Counted from the first letter of the stretch, positions 16,269-25,680 are shown. The stretch: 64,000 bases of DNA from Polyangium fumosum (GCF_005144585.1 NZ_SSMQ01000010.1:62001-126000); one strand, 5' to 3'. Notes: generated by a model from the sequence alone, not told the origin. A program made the numbers and translations.

Positions 16269-19200
16269 ATGCGTGTACCGTTGGTCCCCTCGTACGGAGG
16301 GGACTTTTTGCAAGATTGTCAGGAGGAGCTCGCTCGTCGCCCGTCCAGGCAGCCTGATCACGCGGCCGAGAACCGCGCCCTCGTCGAGCTCGCCGAGGCG
16401 CTGACCGGGCCCCCGGAGGCCATTCTCCCGAAGCTCGTCGAGCTCGCCCGTTCCCTCTGTCAGGCCGACGCGGCCGGCGTGAGCCTCCTCGAGATTGAAG
16501 GCGACGAGGAGGTCTTCCGCTGGCGCGCCCTCGCGGGAGCGGACGTGGACCTCCTCGGCACGGTGATGCCCCGCTTCGAGAGCCCCTGCGGCGTCGTCGT
16601 CGCCCACAACGCCGCGCTGCTCTTTCGCGACCCCGCCCGCCACTTCACGGCCAAAGGCGTGTCCGACCTCGGCGTCGTCGAGGCGCTGACCGTCCCCTTC
16701 CACGACGGCGACAAACCCGTCGGTACGGTCTGGGTTTTCACGCGCAGCGAGACGCGCCAATTCGACCGCGAGGACGTCCGGATTCTCACGAGTTTGTCGC
16801 GGTTCGCCGGCAGCGCCGCGAAAACCCTCGCCGTCTCCGAGGAACGAAAACGGGCGAACGAGGCGCTCCGCGCGAGCGAAGCACGGCATCGGTTCCTCGC
16901 GGACCTCGCCGCCGCCACGCAGCCGCTCACGGACGCGGACGAGATCATGGCCACCACGGCCCGGCTCCTGGCCGAGCACCTCGACGCCGACCGCTGCGTG
17001 TATGCCGAGGTCGAGGACGACCGTATCTTCGTGGTCACGGGCGATTACGCGCGGCGCCTCCCTAGCATGGTGGGACGCTGGTCGGTGGCCGGCTTCGGCC
17101 TGGAGTTCGAGCGGGCCATGCAGGCGAACCAGCCGTACGTGATGGAGGACGTGAATCAGGACCCGCGGGCCGGGAGCGACCTCTCCGCGTATCGGGCGGC
17201 GAGGATCCAGGCCGGCATCGGCGTCCCGCTGCACAAGGCTGGCAAGTTCATCGCGGCGATGGCCGTCGACCAGGCGCGTCCGCGGCGCTGGACCTCCGAG
17301 GAAGTGGACCTCGTCCGGCTCGTCGTGGGGCAGTGCTGGGAGGCCCTCGAACGAGCCCAAACGGCCCGACGCCTGCGCGAGCGGGAGGAGCGCCTCGAAT
17401 TCGCGGTCGAGCTCTCCGGGATCGGCTTCTGGCATTGTGATCTGCCGTTTGGCGAGCTGAGCTGGGACGAGCGCGTGAAGGAACATTTCTGGCTCCCGCC
17501 CGACGCCCGCGTGACGATCGACACGTTCTACGAGCGCATTCACCCGGACGATCGGGCGCGGACGCGGCAGGCCATCGAGACGTCGATCGACAAGGGAACG
17601 CCGTACGACATCGATTACCGGACGGTCGATCCGGACACCGGGGCGATCAAATGGATCCGCGCGCTCGGCGGGACGGCCTACGGGCCGGACGGGGCGGCGA
17701 AGCGCTTCGACGGGGTGACGGTCGACGCGACGGCCCGCAAGCACCACGAGGAGCGGCTCGCGCGGCTGCTCGAACGCGAGCGCGAGCAAGCCCGGCTCCT
17801 CGAACAGGTGGCCGACGCGGCCCTCACGATCCACGCGTCCGCTTCGCTCGAAAGCGTGCTCCGGGTCATTACCGAGGAGGCCCGGCGGATCATCGGGGTG
17901 CACCAGTCGGTCACCAGCATGACGATAGGCAACGACTGGTCGCAGGCGATCAGCGCGACGTCCCTGTCGACCAAGTACGAAGGATTTCGCAGATACGAGG
18001 CGCGGCCGACGGGCAAAGGCATCTACACGGTCGTCTGCCAGACGAACCGCCCGATGCGGCTCACGCAGGCCGAGCTCGTGTCCCACCCGGCGTGGCGGAA
18101 CTTCGGCGGCGAAGAGGACAAGCACCCGCCGATGCGCGGCTGGCTGGCGGCGCCGTTCGTCGCCCGCAGCGGGAAAAACCTCGGCCTCATCCAGCTCTCC
18201 GACAAATACGAGGGGGAGTTCACGGAGCAGGACGAGGCGATCCTGGTCCAGCTCGCGCATATCGCGTCCGTGGCGATCGAGAACGCGCGGCTCTACGACG
18301 AACTGCGAGATCAGGACCGGCGCAAAGACGAATTTCTGGCGACCTTGGCCCACGAGCTCCGCAACCCGCTCGCGCCCATCCGGACGGGCCTGTCGCTCCT
18401 GCAAATGGCCCGCGACGAGGCGCAGGGGCAGCGCATCCGGGCGATGATGGAGCGGCAGGTCGGGCACATGGTGCGTATGGTGGACGATCTGCTCGACGTC
18501 TCGCGCATCACGCGCGGCAAGGTGGAGCTGCGCAAGGAGCGGGTGGAGCTCGGCGCGGTGCTGGAGAGCGCGCTGGAGACGAGCCGCCCGCTCATCGAGG
18601 CGGCCGGGCACGAGTTTTCCGTGTCGCTGCCGACCGAGCCGTTATGGCTCTCGGCGGACCCGACGCGGCTCGCGCAGGTCCTGGCGAACCTGCTCAACAA
18701 CGCGGCGAAATACACGCCGGCGGGGGGCCGCATCCGGCTCGTCGCGGTGCAGGAGGACGCGCACATGGTCGTGCGGGTGGAGGACACCGGCGTGGGCATC
18801 CCGGCGGAGATGCGGACGAAGGTGTTCGACATGTTCACGCAAGTGGGCCGCTCGATCGACCGAGCGCAGGGAGGCCTGGGAATTGGTTTGACGCTGGTGC
18901 GGCGGCTCGTGGAGCTCCATGGGGGGACGGTGGAAGCCACGAGCGAAGGTCCGTCGCGAGGTTCGATTTTCACGGTCCGCCTGCCCCTCGGGGTCGCGGA
19001 GGAGACGCCCGCCAAGGGCTCGGGCGGCGACCTGCCAGGCAAAGGAGCGGCCGGCGGCCTGAAGGTGCTGGTGGTGGACGACAACGTCGACGGCGCGGAG
19101 AGCCTGGCGGAGCTCTTGCAGCTCTCGGGACACACGACCGAAGTGGCGCACACGGGCCCCTCGGCGCTGGTCGCCGCGCGCGCGTTCGAGCCGGACGTGG

Positions 19201-19436
19201 TTTTCTTGGATATCGGGCTTCCGGGAATGACGGGATACGAGGTGGCACAACGGCTGCGGACCGAGGAGGGCTTCGGCCGGCTGGTGCTGGTGGCGCTGAC
19301 GGGCTGGGGGACGGACGAAGACCGGCGGCAAGCGCGCGAAGCGGGATTCGATTACCACCTGACGAAGCCGGTGGACCTCCAGGAGGTGCAGCGGATCGTG
19401 GAAGCGGCGGCGGCGAAGAGGAAGCGGGTGGCTTGA
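16269..19436 (+). CDS. Hybrid sensor histidine kinase with GAF/PAS input and receiver
   Basis: A 1055-residue soluble hybrid kinase. Domains in order: GAF (about 30-190), second GAF (205-365), PAS/PAC (375-490, with FYERIHPDDR), third GAF (505-680), HisKA with phospho-acceptor His695 in LAHELRNPLAP, HATPase_c (about 795-910; NLLNNAAKYTP N-box, DTGVGIP, GGLGIGL), then a response-regulator receiver (about 930-1045) with Asp981 in FLDIGLPG and the conserved Lys in TKPVD. No membrane segments are seen, so it senses cytosolic or diffusible signals through its GAF/PAS modules. No DNA-binding partner lies next to it; output presumably passes to a separate phosphotransfer or regulator protein. The start at 16269 is the last in-frame ATG before the first GAF domain. 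Confidence 0.93.
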   Translation: MRVPLVPSYGGDFLQDCQEELARRPSRQPDHAAENRALVELAEALTGPPEAILPKLVELARSLCQADAAGVSLLEIEGDEEVFRWRALAGADVDLLGTVMPRFESPCGVVVAHNAALLFRDPARHFTAKGVSDLGVVEALTVPFHDGDKPVGTVWVFTRSETRQFDREDVRILTSLSRFAGSAAKTLAVSEERKRANEALRASEARHRFLADLAAATQPLTDADEIMATTARLLAEHLDADRCVYAEVEDDRIFVVTGDYARRLPSMVGRWSVAGFGLEFERAMQANQPYVMEDVNQDPRAGSDLSAYRAARIQAGIGVPLHKAGKFIAAMAVDQARPRRWTSEEVDLVRLVVGQCWEALERAQTARRLREREERLEFAVELSGIGFWHCDLPFGELSWDERVKEHFWLPPDARVTIDTFYERIHPDDRARTRQAIETSIDKGTPYDIDYRTVDPDTGAIKWIRALGGTAYGPDGAAKRFDGVTVDATARKHHEERLARLLEREREQARLLEQVADAALTIHASASLESVLRVITEEARRIIGVHQSVTSMTIGNDWSQAISATSLSTKYEGFRRYEARPTGKGIYTVVCQTNRPMRLTQAELVSHPAWRNFGGEEDKHPPMRGWLAAPFVARSGKNLGLIQLSDKYEGEFTEQDEAILVQLAHIASVAIENARLYDELRDQDRRKDEFLATLAHELRNPLAPIRTGLSLLQMARDEAQGQRIRAMMERQVGHMVRMVDDLLDVSRITRGKVELRKERVELGAVLESALETSRPLIEAAGHEFSVSLPTEPLWLSADPTRLAQVLANLLNNAAKYTPAGGRIRLVAVQEDAHMVVRVEDTGVGIPAEMRTKVFDMFTQVGRSIDRAQGGLGIGLTLVRRLVELHGGTVEATSEGPSRGSIFTVRLPLGVAEETPAKGSGGDLPGKGAAGGLKVLVVDDNVDGAESLAELLQLSGHTTEVAHTGPSALVAARAFEPDVVFLDIGLPGMTGYEVAQRLRTEEGFGRLVLVALTGWGTDEDRRQAREAGFDYHLTKPVDLQEVQRIVEAAAAKRKRVA

Positions 19437-19470
19437 GCCGGGGGCGCATTCCGCAGGCCGCCGCGGCTCG

Positions 19471-19926
19471 TCACCGGTCGCCGCGCGCCGCGAGCTCGCG
19501 CCTGCGTTTGTCGATCCAGGCGCGCGCCTCTGCCTCCGTGCCGAAGGTGACGAGCGGAGGGGCCTTGGGTTGAAGCAGCGACGTGGCCTTGTCGACGAGC
19601 GTCACGGCCATGCGTTGCCGGAAGGTCCCATTGAAGAGCACCATGCCCTTGTTTTCGGGCCGCACCGGCGTCTTCGCCGCGCGCGTGCGCGCCTCCGGGG
19701 TGATGGCGCCGAGGCGCCCGAGATCAACGAGCCAGAACACGTGCGCGAGCCCGCTCGTGTCACAGAGGTGCGCGAATGCGTCGAAGAAGGCGGCGATGTC
19801 CTCCTCGGCGAGATCACCCGCGACACGGATGAAGACGATGCCCGCGCTCTCGCACCGATAGGTGTGCCCCCCGGTCTGGTGCCAGCCATCGGAGCCGGAA
19901 TCGTTCGTCGGGAGGTCCGGGCGCAT
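19471..19926 (-). CDS. STAS/SpoIIAA-like small protein
   Basis: A 151-residue cytosolic protein. The region from residue 20 to 140 alternates strands and helices as in SpoIIAA-like STAS folds: HTYRCESAGIVFIRVAGDL, then EEDIAAFFDAF, VFWLVDLGRLGAITPEAR, and a C-terminal strand-helix (PPLVTFGTEAEARAWIDKRR). Such proteins occur often in myxobacteria and are thought to mediate protein or lipid contacts. It is convergent with the histidine kinase and divergent from a small lipoprotein gene. The ATG at 19926 was chosen because the upstream extension is Pro/Arg-rich and non-coding in character. Confidence 0.65.
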   Translation of the reverse strand: MRPDLPTNDSGSDGWHQTGGHTYRCESAGIVFIRVAGDLAEEDIAAFFDAFAHLCDTSGLAHVFWLVDLGRLGAITPEARTRAAKTPVRPENKGMVLFNGTFRQRMAVTLVDKATSLLQPKAPPLVTFGTEAEARAWIDKRRRELAARGDR

Positions 19927-20033
19927 GAGCGTGGGGAAATACCACGGTCTTCCCGCGCCGGGGAAGGGAGGAATCACGCGCGTCCTTCGTCCCGGTTGAC
20001 GCGGGCGTGTTTGGACGACTACCGTCCTCGGGC

Positions 20034-20510
20034 ATGCGCCATTCGTCTTCATGGCTCCTCGTGGCATCCCTCCTCGTCACCGCGTGCGCGGCGAGCGCCG
20101 GCCCCGGCAAGACGGCGGATTCCGAGGGCGCGAACGACAAGGTCAAAGAATGCAACGCCGTCATCGAGGTGATCAATGGCGGCATGCAGAAGCTGAACAC
20201 GTCCCAGGACGAGACGAAAGATGCGCGCGACACAGAGCAGCTCCGCGCGATGGCCGACGTGATGGACAGCGTCGGCCGGGATATCGAGGCCGTGCCCGTG
20301 ACGCAGCCCGAGCTGGTCCGAAAGGTGGCCGATTACCGGGACATGGTACACGCCACCGCAAAGGCCGCGCGAGACCTGGCGCGTGCCATCGAAGCGAAGG
20401 ACGTCCACGGGGCCAATGCGGCAACGTCCGCGCTCGGTACGGCCGTGAAGCGGGAGTCGCCGCTGGTCGACGCAATCAACACCTCCTGTCAATCCGGCAC
20501 CGGAGGTTGA
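20034..20510 (+). CDS. Small lipoprotein, unknown function
   Basis: A 158-residue protein with a lipoprotein signal (LLVASLLVTAC, Cys at about residue 18). The mature part is predicted all-helical and rich in Ala, Asp and Lys (for example QLRAMADVMDSVGRDIEAV and ARDLARAIEAKDVHGANAA), with a Cys pair formed by ECN near residue 41 and SCQ near the end. It looks like a helical bundle facing the periplasm. No family is recognised. Confidence 0.62.
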   Translation: MRHSSSWLLVASLLVTACAASAGPGKTADSEGANDKVKECNAVIEVINGGMQKLNTSQDETKDARDTEQLRAMADVMDSVGRDIEAVPVTQPELVRKVADYRDMVHATAKAARDLARAIEAKDVHGANAATSALGTAVKRESPLVDAINTSCQSGTGG

Positions 20511-20561
20511 TTCTCCGCTCCACGTCGACAGTCGCGTAGGTACGTACTACCGTTCTCCGGC

Positions 20562-21218
20562 ATGCGTACCGTCCGGTTTTACTTCGACGTCATCAGCCCC
20601 TACGTCTGGCTCGCATGGACGCAGATCCACGAGGTCGAGGCGCGCACGGGCGCGCGTTTCGACCTCCAGCCCGTGCTGTTCGCGGGGTTGCTCCAGGCCA
20701 ATGGGAACAAGGGACCCGCGGAGATCGCGTCGAAGCGCGTCCACCTGCTGCAGGACGTGGCGCGCTGGGCGATGACATTGAAGCTTCGTTGTGCCGGTCC
20801 GCCGGCGCATCCGTTCAATCCGCTGAAGGCGCAGCGCATGTGCGCGGCCCTCGACGATCCGGACGCGCGGCGCCGCCTCGCCGGCGCGTTGATCGTCGCG
20901 ACCTGGGAGAACGGCCGCGACTTGATGAACGACGCCGAGCTCCGCGCCATCGCCGACGAAGCGGGCCTCGACGGCGCCGCGCTGCTCGCCGCCGCCGACG
21001 ATCCCGCGGTGAAGGAGCGCCTCCGCCAGAACACCGAGCAGGCGCTCGCCGAGGGCGTCTTCGGCGTGCCGACGTTCCTCGTCGAGGACCAGATTTTCTG
21101 GGGCAATGACCGGCTCGGGTTCCTGGAGACGTACCTCGCCGGGGGACTTCGTATCGACATGGCCGACGTGGAGGAGCGACGCGCGCGGCCGCGTGCGGCG
21201 GACCGCAAGAAGATGTAG
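20562..21218 (+). CDS. 2-hydroxychromene-2-carboxylate isomerase / DsbA-like protein
   Basis: A 218-residue protein of the DsbA-like thioredoxin superfamily, in the HCCA isomerase (kappa-class GST) branch. The N-terminal FYFDVISPYVWLAW motif has Ser in place of the redox Cys pair; the helical insert follows; and GVFGVPTFLVEDQIFWGNDRL carries the conserved cis-Pro and substrate-pocket residues. The family isomerises 2-hydroxychromene-2-carboxylate in naphthalene breakdown, using glutathione, but many homologues act in unknown pathways. No aromatic-degradation genes are nearby, so the substrate is uncertain. Confidence 0.85.
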   Translation: MRTVRFYFDVISPYVWLAWTQIHEVEARTGARFDLQPVLFAGLLQANGNKGPAEIASKRVHLLQDVARWAMTLKLRCAGPPAHPFNPLKAQRMCAALDDPDARRRLAGALIVATWENGRDLMNDAELRAIADEAGLDGAALLAAADDPAVKERLRQNTEQALAEGVFGVPTFLVEDQIFWGNDRLGFLETYLAGGLRIDMADVEERRARPRAADRKKM

Positions 21219-21221
21219 CGC

Positions 21222-21638
21222 TCACTTCACCAGGCCGAGGCGAAAAAGCAGGAGAAAGGCGCGCTCCCTCCACGTGAGGTCGAAGGACACGTAAAGGGAA
21301 CGTACGGTCACCCGGCCGTCCCTCGGGGGGTGACTCGCGAATGCATGGGGGGCAGGCTGGTCGGTGATTCGGGTTCGAAACGTCACCTCACGAGGGTCCC
21401 AGCCGCTCGATTGAAGGGCCTGGACGAGGTCGGGCTGCTCCGTCAGCAACGTGCATCGATAGGAATCCCAGAACATGTCCTCCCAGCGGCGATCGGTCAG
21501 TTCGGCGACGCGGATTCCACGCCATTCCACGAACCAGCCCTCGTCACGCCCATCGTTCGCCGCCACGGCGCGCGCCCTCCGCCATCGGTCCGGCGGGTCT
21601 CGTGGGCTGTCTGCGTGCAGGTTCCGGTAGGGATTCAT
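21222..21638 (-). CDS. Hypothetical protein
   Basis: A 138-residue protein with a charged N-terminal half (RRARAVAANDGRDEG) and two Trp-rich segments (WFVEWRGIRVAEL, RRWEDMFWDSY). There is no signal peptide or membrane segment. The last 25 residues (YVSFDLTWRERAFLLLFRLGL) form an amphipathic, partly hydrophobic helix. It is convergent with the isomerase gene, with three bases between the stops. I do not recognise a family; the coding call rests on codon bias and the absence of a better frame. Confidence 0.5.
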   Translation of the reverse strand: MNPYRNLHADSPRDPPDRWRRARAVAANDGRDEGWFVEWRGIRVAELTDRRWEDMFWDSYRCTLLTEQPDLVQALQSSGWDPREVTFRTRITDQPAPHAFASHPPRDGRVTVRSLYVSFDLTWRERAFLLLFRLGLVK

Positions 21639-21756
21639 GTCCGCCGAGCGCCGGAGGCTTGTGTGTCGGAGTCTGCTCCCAGCCCCCAACGAACCGCAAC
21701 CCGTTCCGCGGACAAAAGGGTCGCCTGCTTCTCCCCGTCCATGCCAGCATCGCCTC

Positions 21757-22374
21757 ATGCGTGGCCCCCACCTGGCAGCTCTTTCCCTCGTGCTCTCCGT
21801 GGCGGGGCTCTGCTGCGGCCCGAGCCGCGCCCGTTTCGCGCCGCCCGCGGGCGCGCCCGAGCCGCCGGACGGCGAGGTCTGGTTCTGCGCGCATGCCATC
21901 ACGCCGCATGACGTCTCGTGGTGCAAACGAGAGCGCGACGCGTGCGAAACGTACCGCACGAACATGATCAAGGCGAAGCGCGAGTTCCTCGAAGTGCCGG
22001 AACGAGACCCGCATTCCTCCCGCATGCGCCCTGAAACCACCCCCGTCGCCGGCCCAGGAGGCGACGACGAGATCCCCGAATCCGAGGAGCCGCCGCAGCC
22101 GGAAACCAATTCGCAGGGGCTGGAGGGCATCTGCGCGCTCAATCCCAGCTCATGCCGGATGGTATCGCCACGCCCATCGGTCCCCACCTATTCGAACTGC
22201 GCCCCTCGGCCGAACGCATTCTGCACGGCCTACTACCACGAGTACAATTCCTATCGCCGCGACAAGGAGAATGAATGGCGCCATTTCTGCGCGGAGACCC
22301 GGGAGGCGTGCGAAGCATGGCGCGAGGACTGGCACCTGCACCTGACGAAACGTCCGTGCAAGGAGGTGCGCTGA
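21757..22374 (+). CDS. Cys-rich exported lipoprotein, unknown function
   Basis: A 205-residue protein with a lipoprotein signal (LVLSVAGLCC, modified Cys at about 18-19). The mature part has regularly placed cysteines (WFCAH, WCKRERDACE, ICALNPSSC, NCAPRPNAFC, FCAETREACE, KRPCKE), about ten in all, suggesting a disulfide-stabilised fold in the periplasm or on the surface. A proline- and acid-rich loop (residues 85-120) separates two halves with a similar helix-Cys pattern (CKRERDACETYR against CAETREACEAWR), hinting at an internal duplication. No known family. Confidence 0.6.
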   Translation: MRGPHLAALSLVLSVAGLCCGPSRARFAPPAGAPEPPDGEVWFCAHAITPHDVSWCKRERDACETYRTNMIKAKREFLEVPERDPHSSRMRPETTPVAGPGGDDEIPESEEPPQPETNSQGLEGICALNPSSCRMVSPRPSVPTYSNCAPRPNAFCTAYYHEYNSYRRDKENEWRHFCAETREACEAWREDWHLHLTKRPCKEVR

Positions 22375-22461
22375 GCCACGGCCCGGCCGCCCGAGATTTT
22401 TTCCGGCCGACCGATGATTTTTCAGCGCGAGCCCAGTCTACGGGGGAACAAGGAGTCCACG

Positions 22462-23262
22462 ATGACGACGGGTACGCGCAAAACGCACGATTTCTGCTGG
22501 ATCAACCTGATGACCCCGGAGGCCGAGCGCGCGCGCGCGTTCTTCGGCGCGCTCTTCGGCTGGACGTACGGCGAGATGCCGGGCGTCCCTGGCAGTCAGC
22601 TCATCCTCGTCGGCGGGCGCACGGCCGGCGCGCTCATGGATCTTTCTGCGCCGAACATGCCCCCCGACATACCGGCGCACATCGGCGTCATGGTGAAGGT
22701 CGAGAGCGTCGACGCCGCCGTCGCGAAGGTCGCCTCGCTCGGCGGGAGCGCCGAACCTGCGTTTGATGTGCTCGACAACGGCAGGATGGCCATGTGCACG
22801 GATCCGAACGGCGCCGTCTTCTCCGTGTGGCAGCCGAAGAAGCAGGACGGCATGGACGTCGACAGCCACGCGCCCGGCGCGCCGAGCTGGTACGAGACGC
22901 TCACGAGTGATCTGGGCCGAGCGACCTCGTTTTACGCGGCGCTCTTCGGCTGGAAGCTGGAGGACCAGTGTCCGGTGCCCGGCATGACGTACACGCTCTT
23001 CAAGCTCGACAAGGTCCCCGTCGGCGGCGCGATGCAGCTCATGCCGGAGCACATGGGGGACGTCCCGCCGCACTGGGGCACGTCCTTCGCCGTCACCAAC
23101 GCCGACGCGACGGCGCGCCTCGCCGTGGAGCTCGGCGGGTCGCTTTGCATTCCCGTGTCGGAACTCGCCGGGGTCGGGCGCTTCGCCTTGCTCAAGTCGC
23201 CGCAAGGCGTGTCATTCCACATCGTCGAATGGGCGTCCTTCCCCGACGTCGCAGCGAGCTGA
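22462..23262 (+). CDS. VOC family protein, two glyoxalase domains
   Basis: A 266-residue protein built of two vicinal-oxygen-chelate domains (about residues 8-128 and 140-262). Each starts with the family pattern 'W.....D...A..FY..LFGW' (RARAFFGALFGWTYGEMPG; RATSFYAALFGWKLEDQCP) and ends with a strand such as DPNGAVFSVWQP or SPQGVSFHIVEW. Duplicated VOC proteins of this type are often annotated as glyoxalase or bleomycin-resistance homologues; without a clear metal-ligand set the reaction is unknown. AGGAG lies six bases upstream of the ATG. Confidence 0.88.
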   Translation: MTTGTRKTHDFCWINLMTPEAERARAFFGALFGWTYGEMPGVPGSQLILVGGRTAGALMDLSAPNMPPDIPAHIGVMVKVESVDAAVAKVASLGGSAEPAFDVLDNGRMAMCTDPNGAVFSVWQPKKQDGMDVDSHAPGAPSWYETLTSDLGRATSFYAALFGWKLEDQCPVPGMTYTLFKLDKVPVGGAMQLMPEHMGDVPPHWGTSFAVTNADATARLAVELGGSLCIPVSELAGVGRFALLKSPQGVSFHIVEWASFPDVAAS

Positions 23263-23290
23263 CGTCCGCGCCTTCGCGCCCCCCGCGGTC

Positions 23291-24139
23291 TTACTGAAAC
23301 GCCTTCCCGTGGCTCTTCAGCCAATCGTCGAAGGTCCGGGCCTTGCGCCCGAGGATCTCCTCGACGGTCTGTGTGATCCTCGCCCCATGCCCGGCCTTGA
23401 CCATGGCGTGGGCTTCGAGGACGGCACGAATGAACACCTCGGGCAGGCCCGCCTTCACCATTCCCTCGCGGGCTGCGGCCTCGGGCACGTCGACGAATCG
23501 GAGAGGCCTCCCGAGCACCGCGCCGATCTTCGCCACCTCCTCCGCCGCGCTGAGCGCCTCCGGCCCGGTGAGCACGTATGATTTCCCCTCGTGCCCCGGG
23601 GAGGTCAACACCTTCACGGCCACCGCCGCGATGTCGTGCGGGTCGATCGGCGCCGACTTCCCGTCGCCCGTCGGTTGAAAGACCACGCCCTGGCTCTTGA
23701 TCGAGCCGACCCAATGCAGCGTATTCGACGCGAAGGCCCCCGGCTGGAGGATCGTCCAGGCGAGCCCCGAGGCCTTGATCTTCGCCTCGGCCTCGATGTG
23801 CCACTGGCCGAGCAGCGTCGCGTACGGCTCGACGACGGTGGACGACGAGAGCATCACGATGTGCTTCACGCCCGCCTTCTTCGCCGCGTCCATCGCATTC
23901 CCTGCGAGCGTCGCCAGGTCGTCCCCTGCGAAGACGACGAACACCTTGTCCACGCCCGCGAACGCCGCGTCGAGCGTCTCGGGTTTCGTGAGATCGCCCT
24001 TTACGACCTCGACCTTGCCGCCGAGCTCTCCGAGCTTGGCCGGGTCGCGCACGAGCACGCGGACCTTCTGGCCCGCCTCGATGAGCTGCGCGAGCACCGC
24101 GCCGCCCACATTCCCTGTCGCTCCGATCACGAGAATCAT
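23291..24139 (-). CDS. NmrA-like / atypical SDR NAD(P)-binding protein
   Basis: A 282-residue protein with an N-terminal Rossmann motif (ILVIGATGNVGGAV, residues 2-15) and the layout of NmrA/NAD(P)H:quinone-reductase-like atypical SDRs: VRDPAKLGEL, KGDLTKPETL, KHIVMLSSSTV, WTILQPGAFASN, and DIAAVAVKVLTSPGHEGKSYVLTGPEALS. Family members sense or use NAD(P)H and have roles from redox sensing to quinone reduction. ATG 24139 has GGAG six bases upstream; two further upstream starts lack one. It is convergent with the VOC gene and divergent from the CPBP protease gene. Confidence 0.86.
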   Translation of the reverse strand: MILVIGATGNVGGAVLAQLIEAGQKVRVLVRDPAKLGELGGKVEVVKGDLTKPETLDAAFAGVDKVFVVFAGDDLATLAGNAMDAAKKAGVKHIVMLSSSTVVEPYATLLGQWHIEAEAKIKASGLAWTILQPGAFASNTLHWVGSIKSQGVVFQPTGDGKSAPIDPHDIAAVAVKVLTSPGHEGKSYVLTGPEALSAAEEVAKIGAVLGRPLRFVDVPEAAAREGMVKAGLPEVFIRAVLEAHAMVKAGHGARITQTVEEILGRKARTFDDWLKSHGKAFQ

Positions 24140-24325
24140 CTGCCGCTCCCCTTCCTGGTGCATGTCGTACCCCATTCCCTGCACGAACGAAAGGACATGG
24201 GCGGAGCCTTGGCTAGCACTCCATTCTCCCTCCCCGGGTCCCCACCTCCAACGAACCGGAATCTTTCCAGTCGCTTGTCAGGGCGTCGTGGCTCGAGACG
24301 AACCAGTACCCTCCCCCTTGTGTCA

Positions 24326-25189
24326 ATGATAGAGGGTTTCCAAGAGGAGGCCGCGCGGGGGAGCGGAAGAAGAAGATTGTTAAAGCACCCGCTGCTGGCC
24401 TTCTATGTTCTGGCCTGCGCCGTCACATGGGCCTTCCACATCCCGCTGGCGCTGGCCGCCGTAGGCGCGGTGGGCTGGAGGCTGCCCGCCTGGGTGCACG
24501 TGCTGGGCGCGCTTGGCCCGCTCGCCGCCTCGCTGGGGATGACATGGGCCACACGCGGCCCCGCCGGGCTGCGCGATCTGGCGCGGCGGGCCACGACCTG
24601 GCAGGGCGGCTGGGGCTGGTTGGCCTTCGCGCTGCTCAGCCCCGGCGCGTGCTTTCTGGCCTCGGGCGCGGCCCTCTCGCTCTTCCGGGGCGACATGACC
24701 GCGCTGCGCGGCTTCGGTTATGCCGCCGAGCTGCCCCAGCTTGGCTGGCTGGGCACCTGGCTGTTGTGGACGCTCACCTTCGGCTTCTGCGAGGAGATGG
24801 GCTGGCGCGGCTTCATGCTGCCCCGCCTGCAGCAAGGGCGCGGGGCCTACGCGGCCACGCTGCTGCTGGGGCTGCTCTGGGCGTTCTGGCACGTGCCCTC
24901 GTTCTTCTACAACATGCCCGTCAACCCCATGGTGTGGGTCGCTTTCCTGATCAGCATCCTGGCTGGCTCGGTGGTGATGACGTGGCTCTACAACAGCACC
25001 GGCGGCAGCATCCTCATCCCCGCGCTGTGGCACGGCGCGTTCGACACGGCGGTGGCCGGGGCGGATGGGATGGTGGCCGGGGCGGTGAACGCCTGCGTGA
25101 TCGCGGGCGCGATTGTGATTCTGCGGCGGTATGGGCCGGATGCGCTCTCGCCGCAGCCCAAGCAGGTCGTGAGCAGGGGGCAAGAATGA
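24326..25189 (+). CDS. CPBP family intramembrane metalloprotease
   Basis: A 287-residue membrane protein with about seven or eight hydrophobic segments. It holds the three CPBP (CAAX protease and bacteriocin-processing, Abi) motifs: EEMGWRG with Glu156-Glu157 and Arg161, FWHVPSFF with His189, and LWHGAFD with His236. These residues form the metal-dependent intramembrane protease site. Bacterial members are linked to peptide maturation, bacteriocin self-immunity or membrane-protein processing; the substrate is unknown. The start at 24326 has no good ribosome site. The N-terminal 60 bases are noticeably less GC-rich than surrounding genes. Confidence 0.88.
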   Translation: MIEGFQEEAARGSGRRRLLKHPLLAFYVLACAVTWAFHIPLALAAVGAVGWRLPAWVHVLGALGPLAASLGMTWATRGPAGLRDLARRATTWQGGWGWLAFALLSPGACFLASGAALSLFRGDMTALRGFGYAAELPQLGWLGTWLLWTLTFGFCEEMGWRGFMLPRLQQGRGAYAATLLLGLLWAFWHVPSFFYNMPVNPMVWVAFLISILAGSVVMTWLYNSTGGSILIPALWHGAFDTAVAGADGMVAGAVNACVIAGAIVILRRYGPDALSPQPKQVVSRGQE

Positions 25190-25680
25190 CGCAGGAGAAG
25201 AGGAGCGAAGAGGCTCGCCCGTCGTCGCGGACGATCACCGCCATCGATGGCGACGCAGCTCGTTCCGATTCCTCTGCCCCAGGAATGCGACGCGCCTCCG
25301 CCAGATTTCGCCCTGGATGCCGGCAAATCACGGCATGAAAGCAGGTTTCCGGCTTCGGACGCGCGCAAATCCCGCGACGGTCTCCCGGTGCGTCCTTCGG
25401 ACATGCTCGAACGATGCACAGGAGTGGTGTGCGTCACGTTTGGAAATGTCCGAACGATGCACAGGAGCCCCGGCGCGTCGTTCGGGCGTGCGCGAGGGGC
25501 GCCGGTCGCGTCGGGCGCGACGATTTTCCGATTCCGAAGGGCGTCGCGCTCGTCCTGTGCGGAGTTCGGAGGGGCGAGAGGTGCGGTTTGGGGGCTCCTG
25601 TGCGTCGTTCGCGCATGCACGAAGACGGGATCCGGTTCTCGGGGCAGAATTTGCCAGCGACAAAAGCGAGGTTTCGGCGA
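25190..25680. other. Non-coding 491-bp gap with a dispersed 17-bp repeat
   Basis: No frame here has convincing codon bias or a ribosome site. The gap contains two direct copies and one inverted copy of a 17-base motif listed separately. Nothing else is evident. Confidence 0.6.
25408..25611. repeat. Three copies of a 17-bp motif (CGAACGAYGCACAGGAG)
   Basis: Direct copies lie at 25408-25424 and 25451-25467 (43 bases apart), and an inverted copy at 25595-25611 (one C/T change). The flanks are also similar: an ATG(C/T) stretch precedes each copy and CCCC follows two of them. This looks like decay products of a dispersed repeat family or a protein-binding array. Confidence 0.75.
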
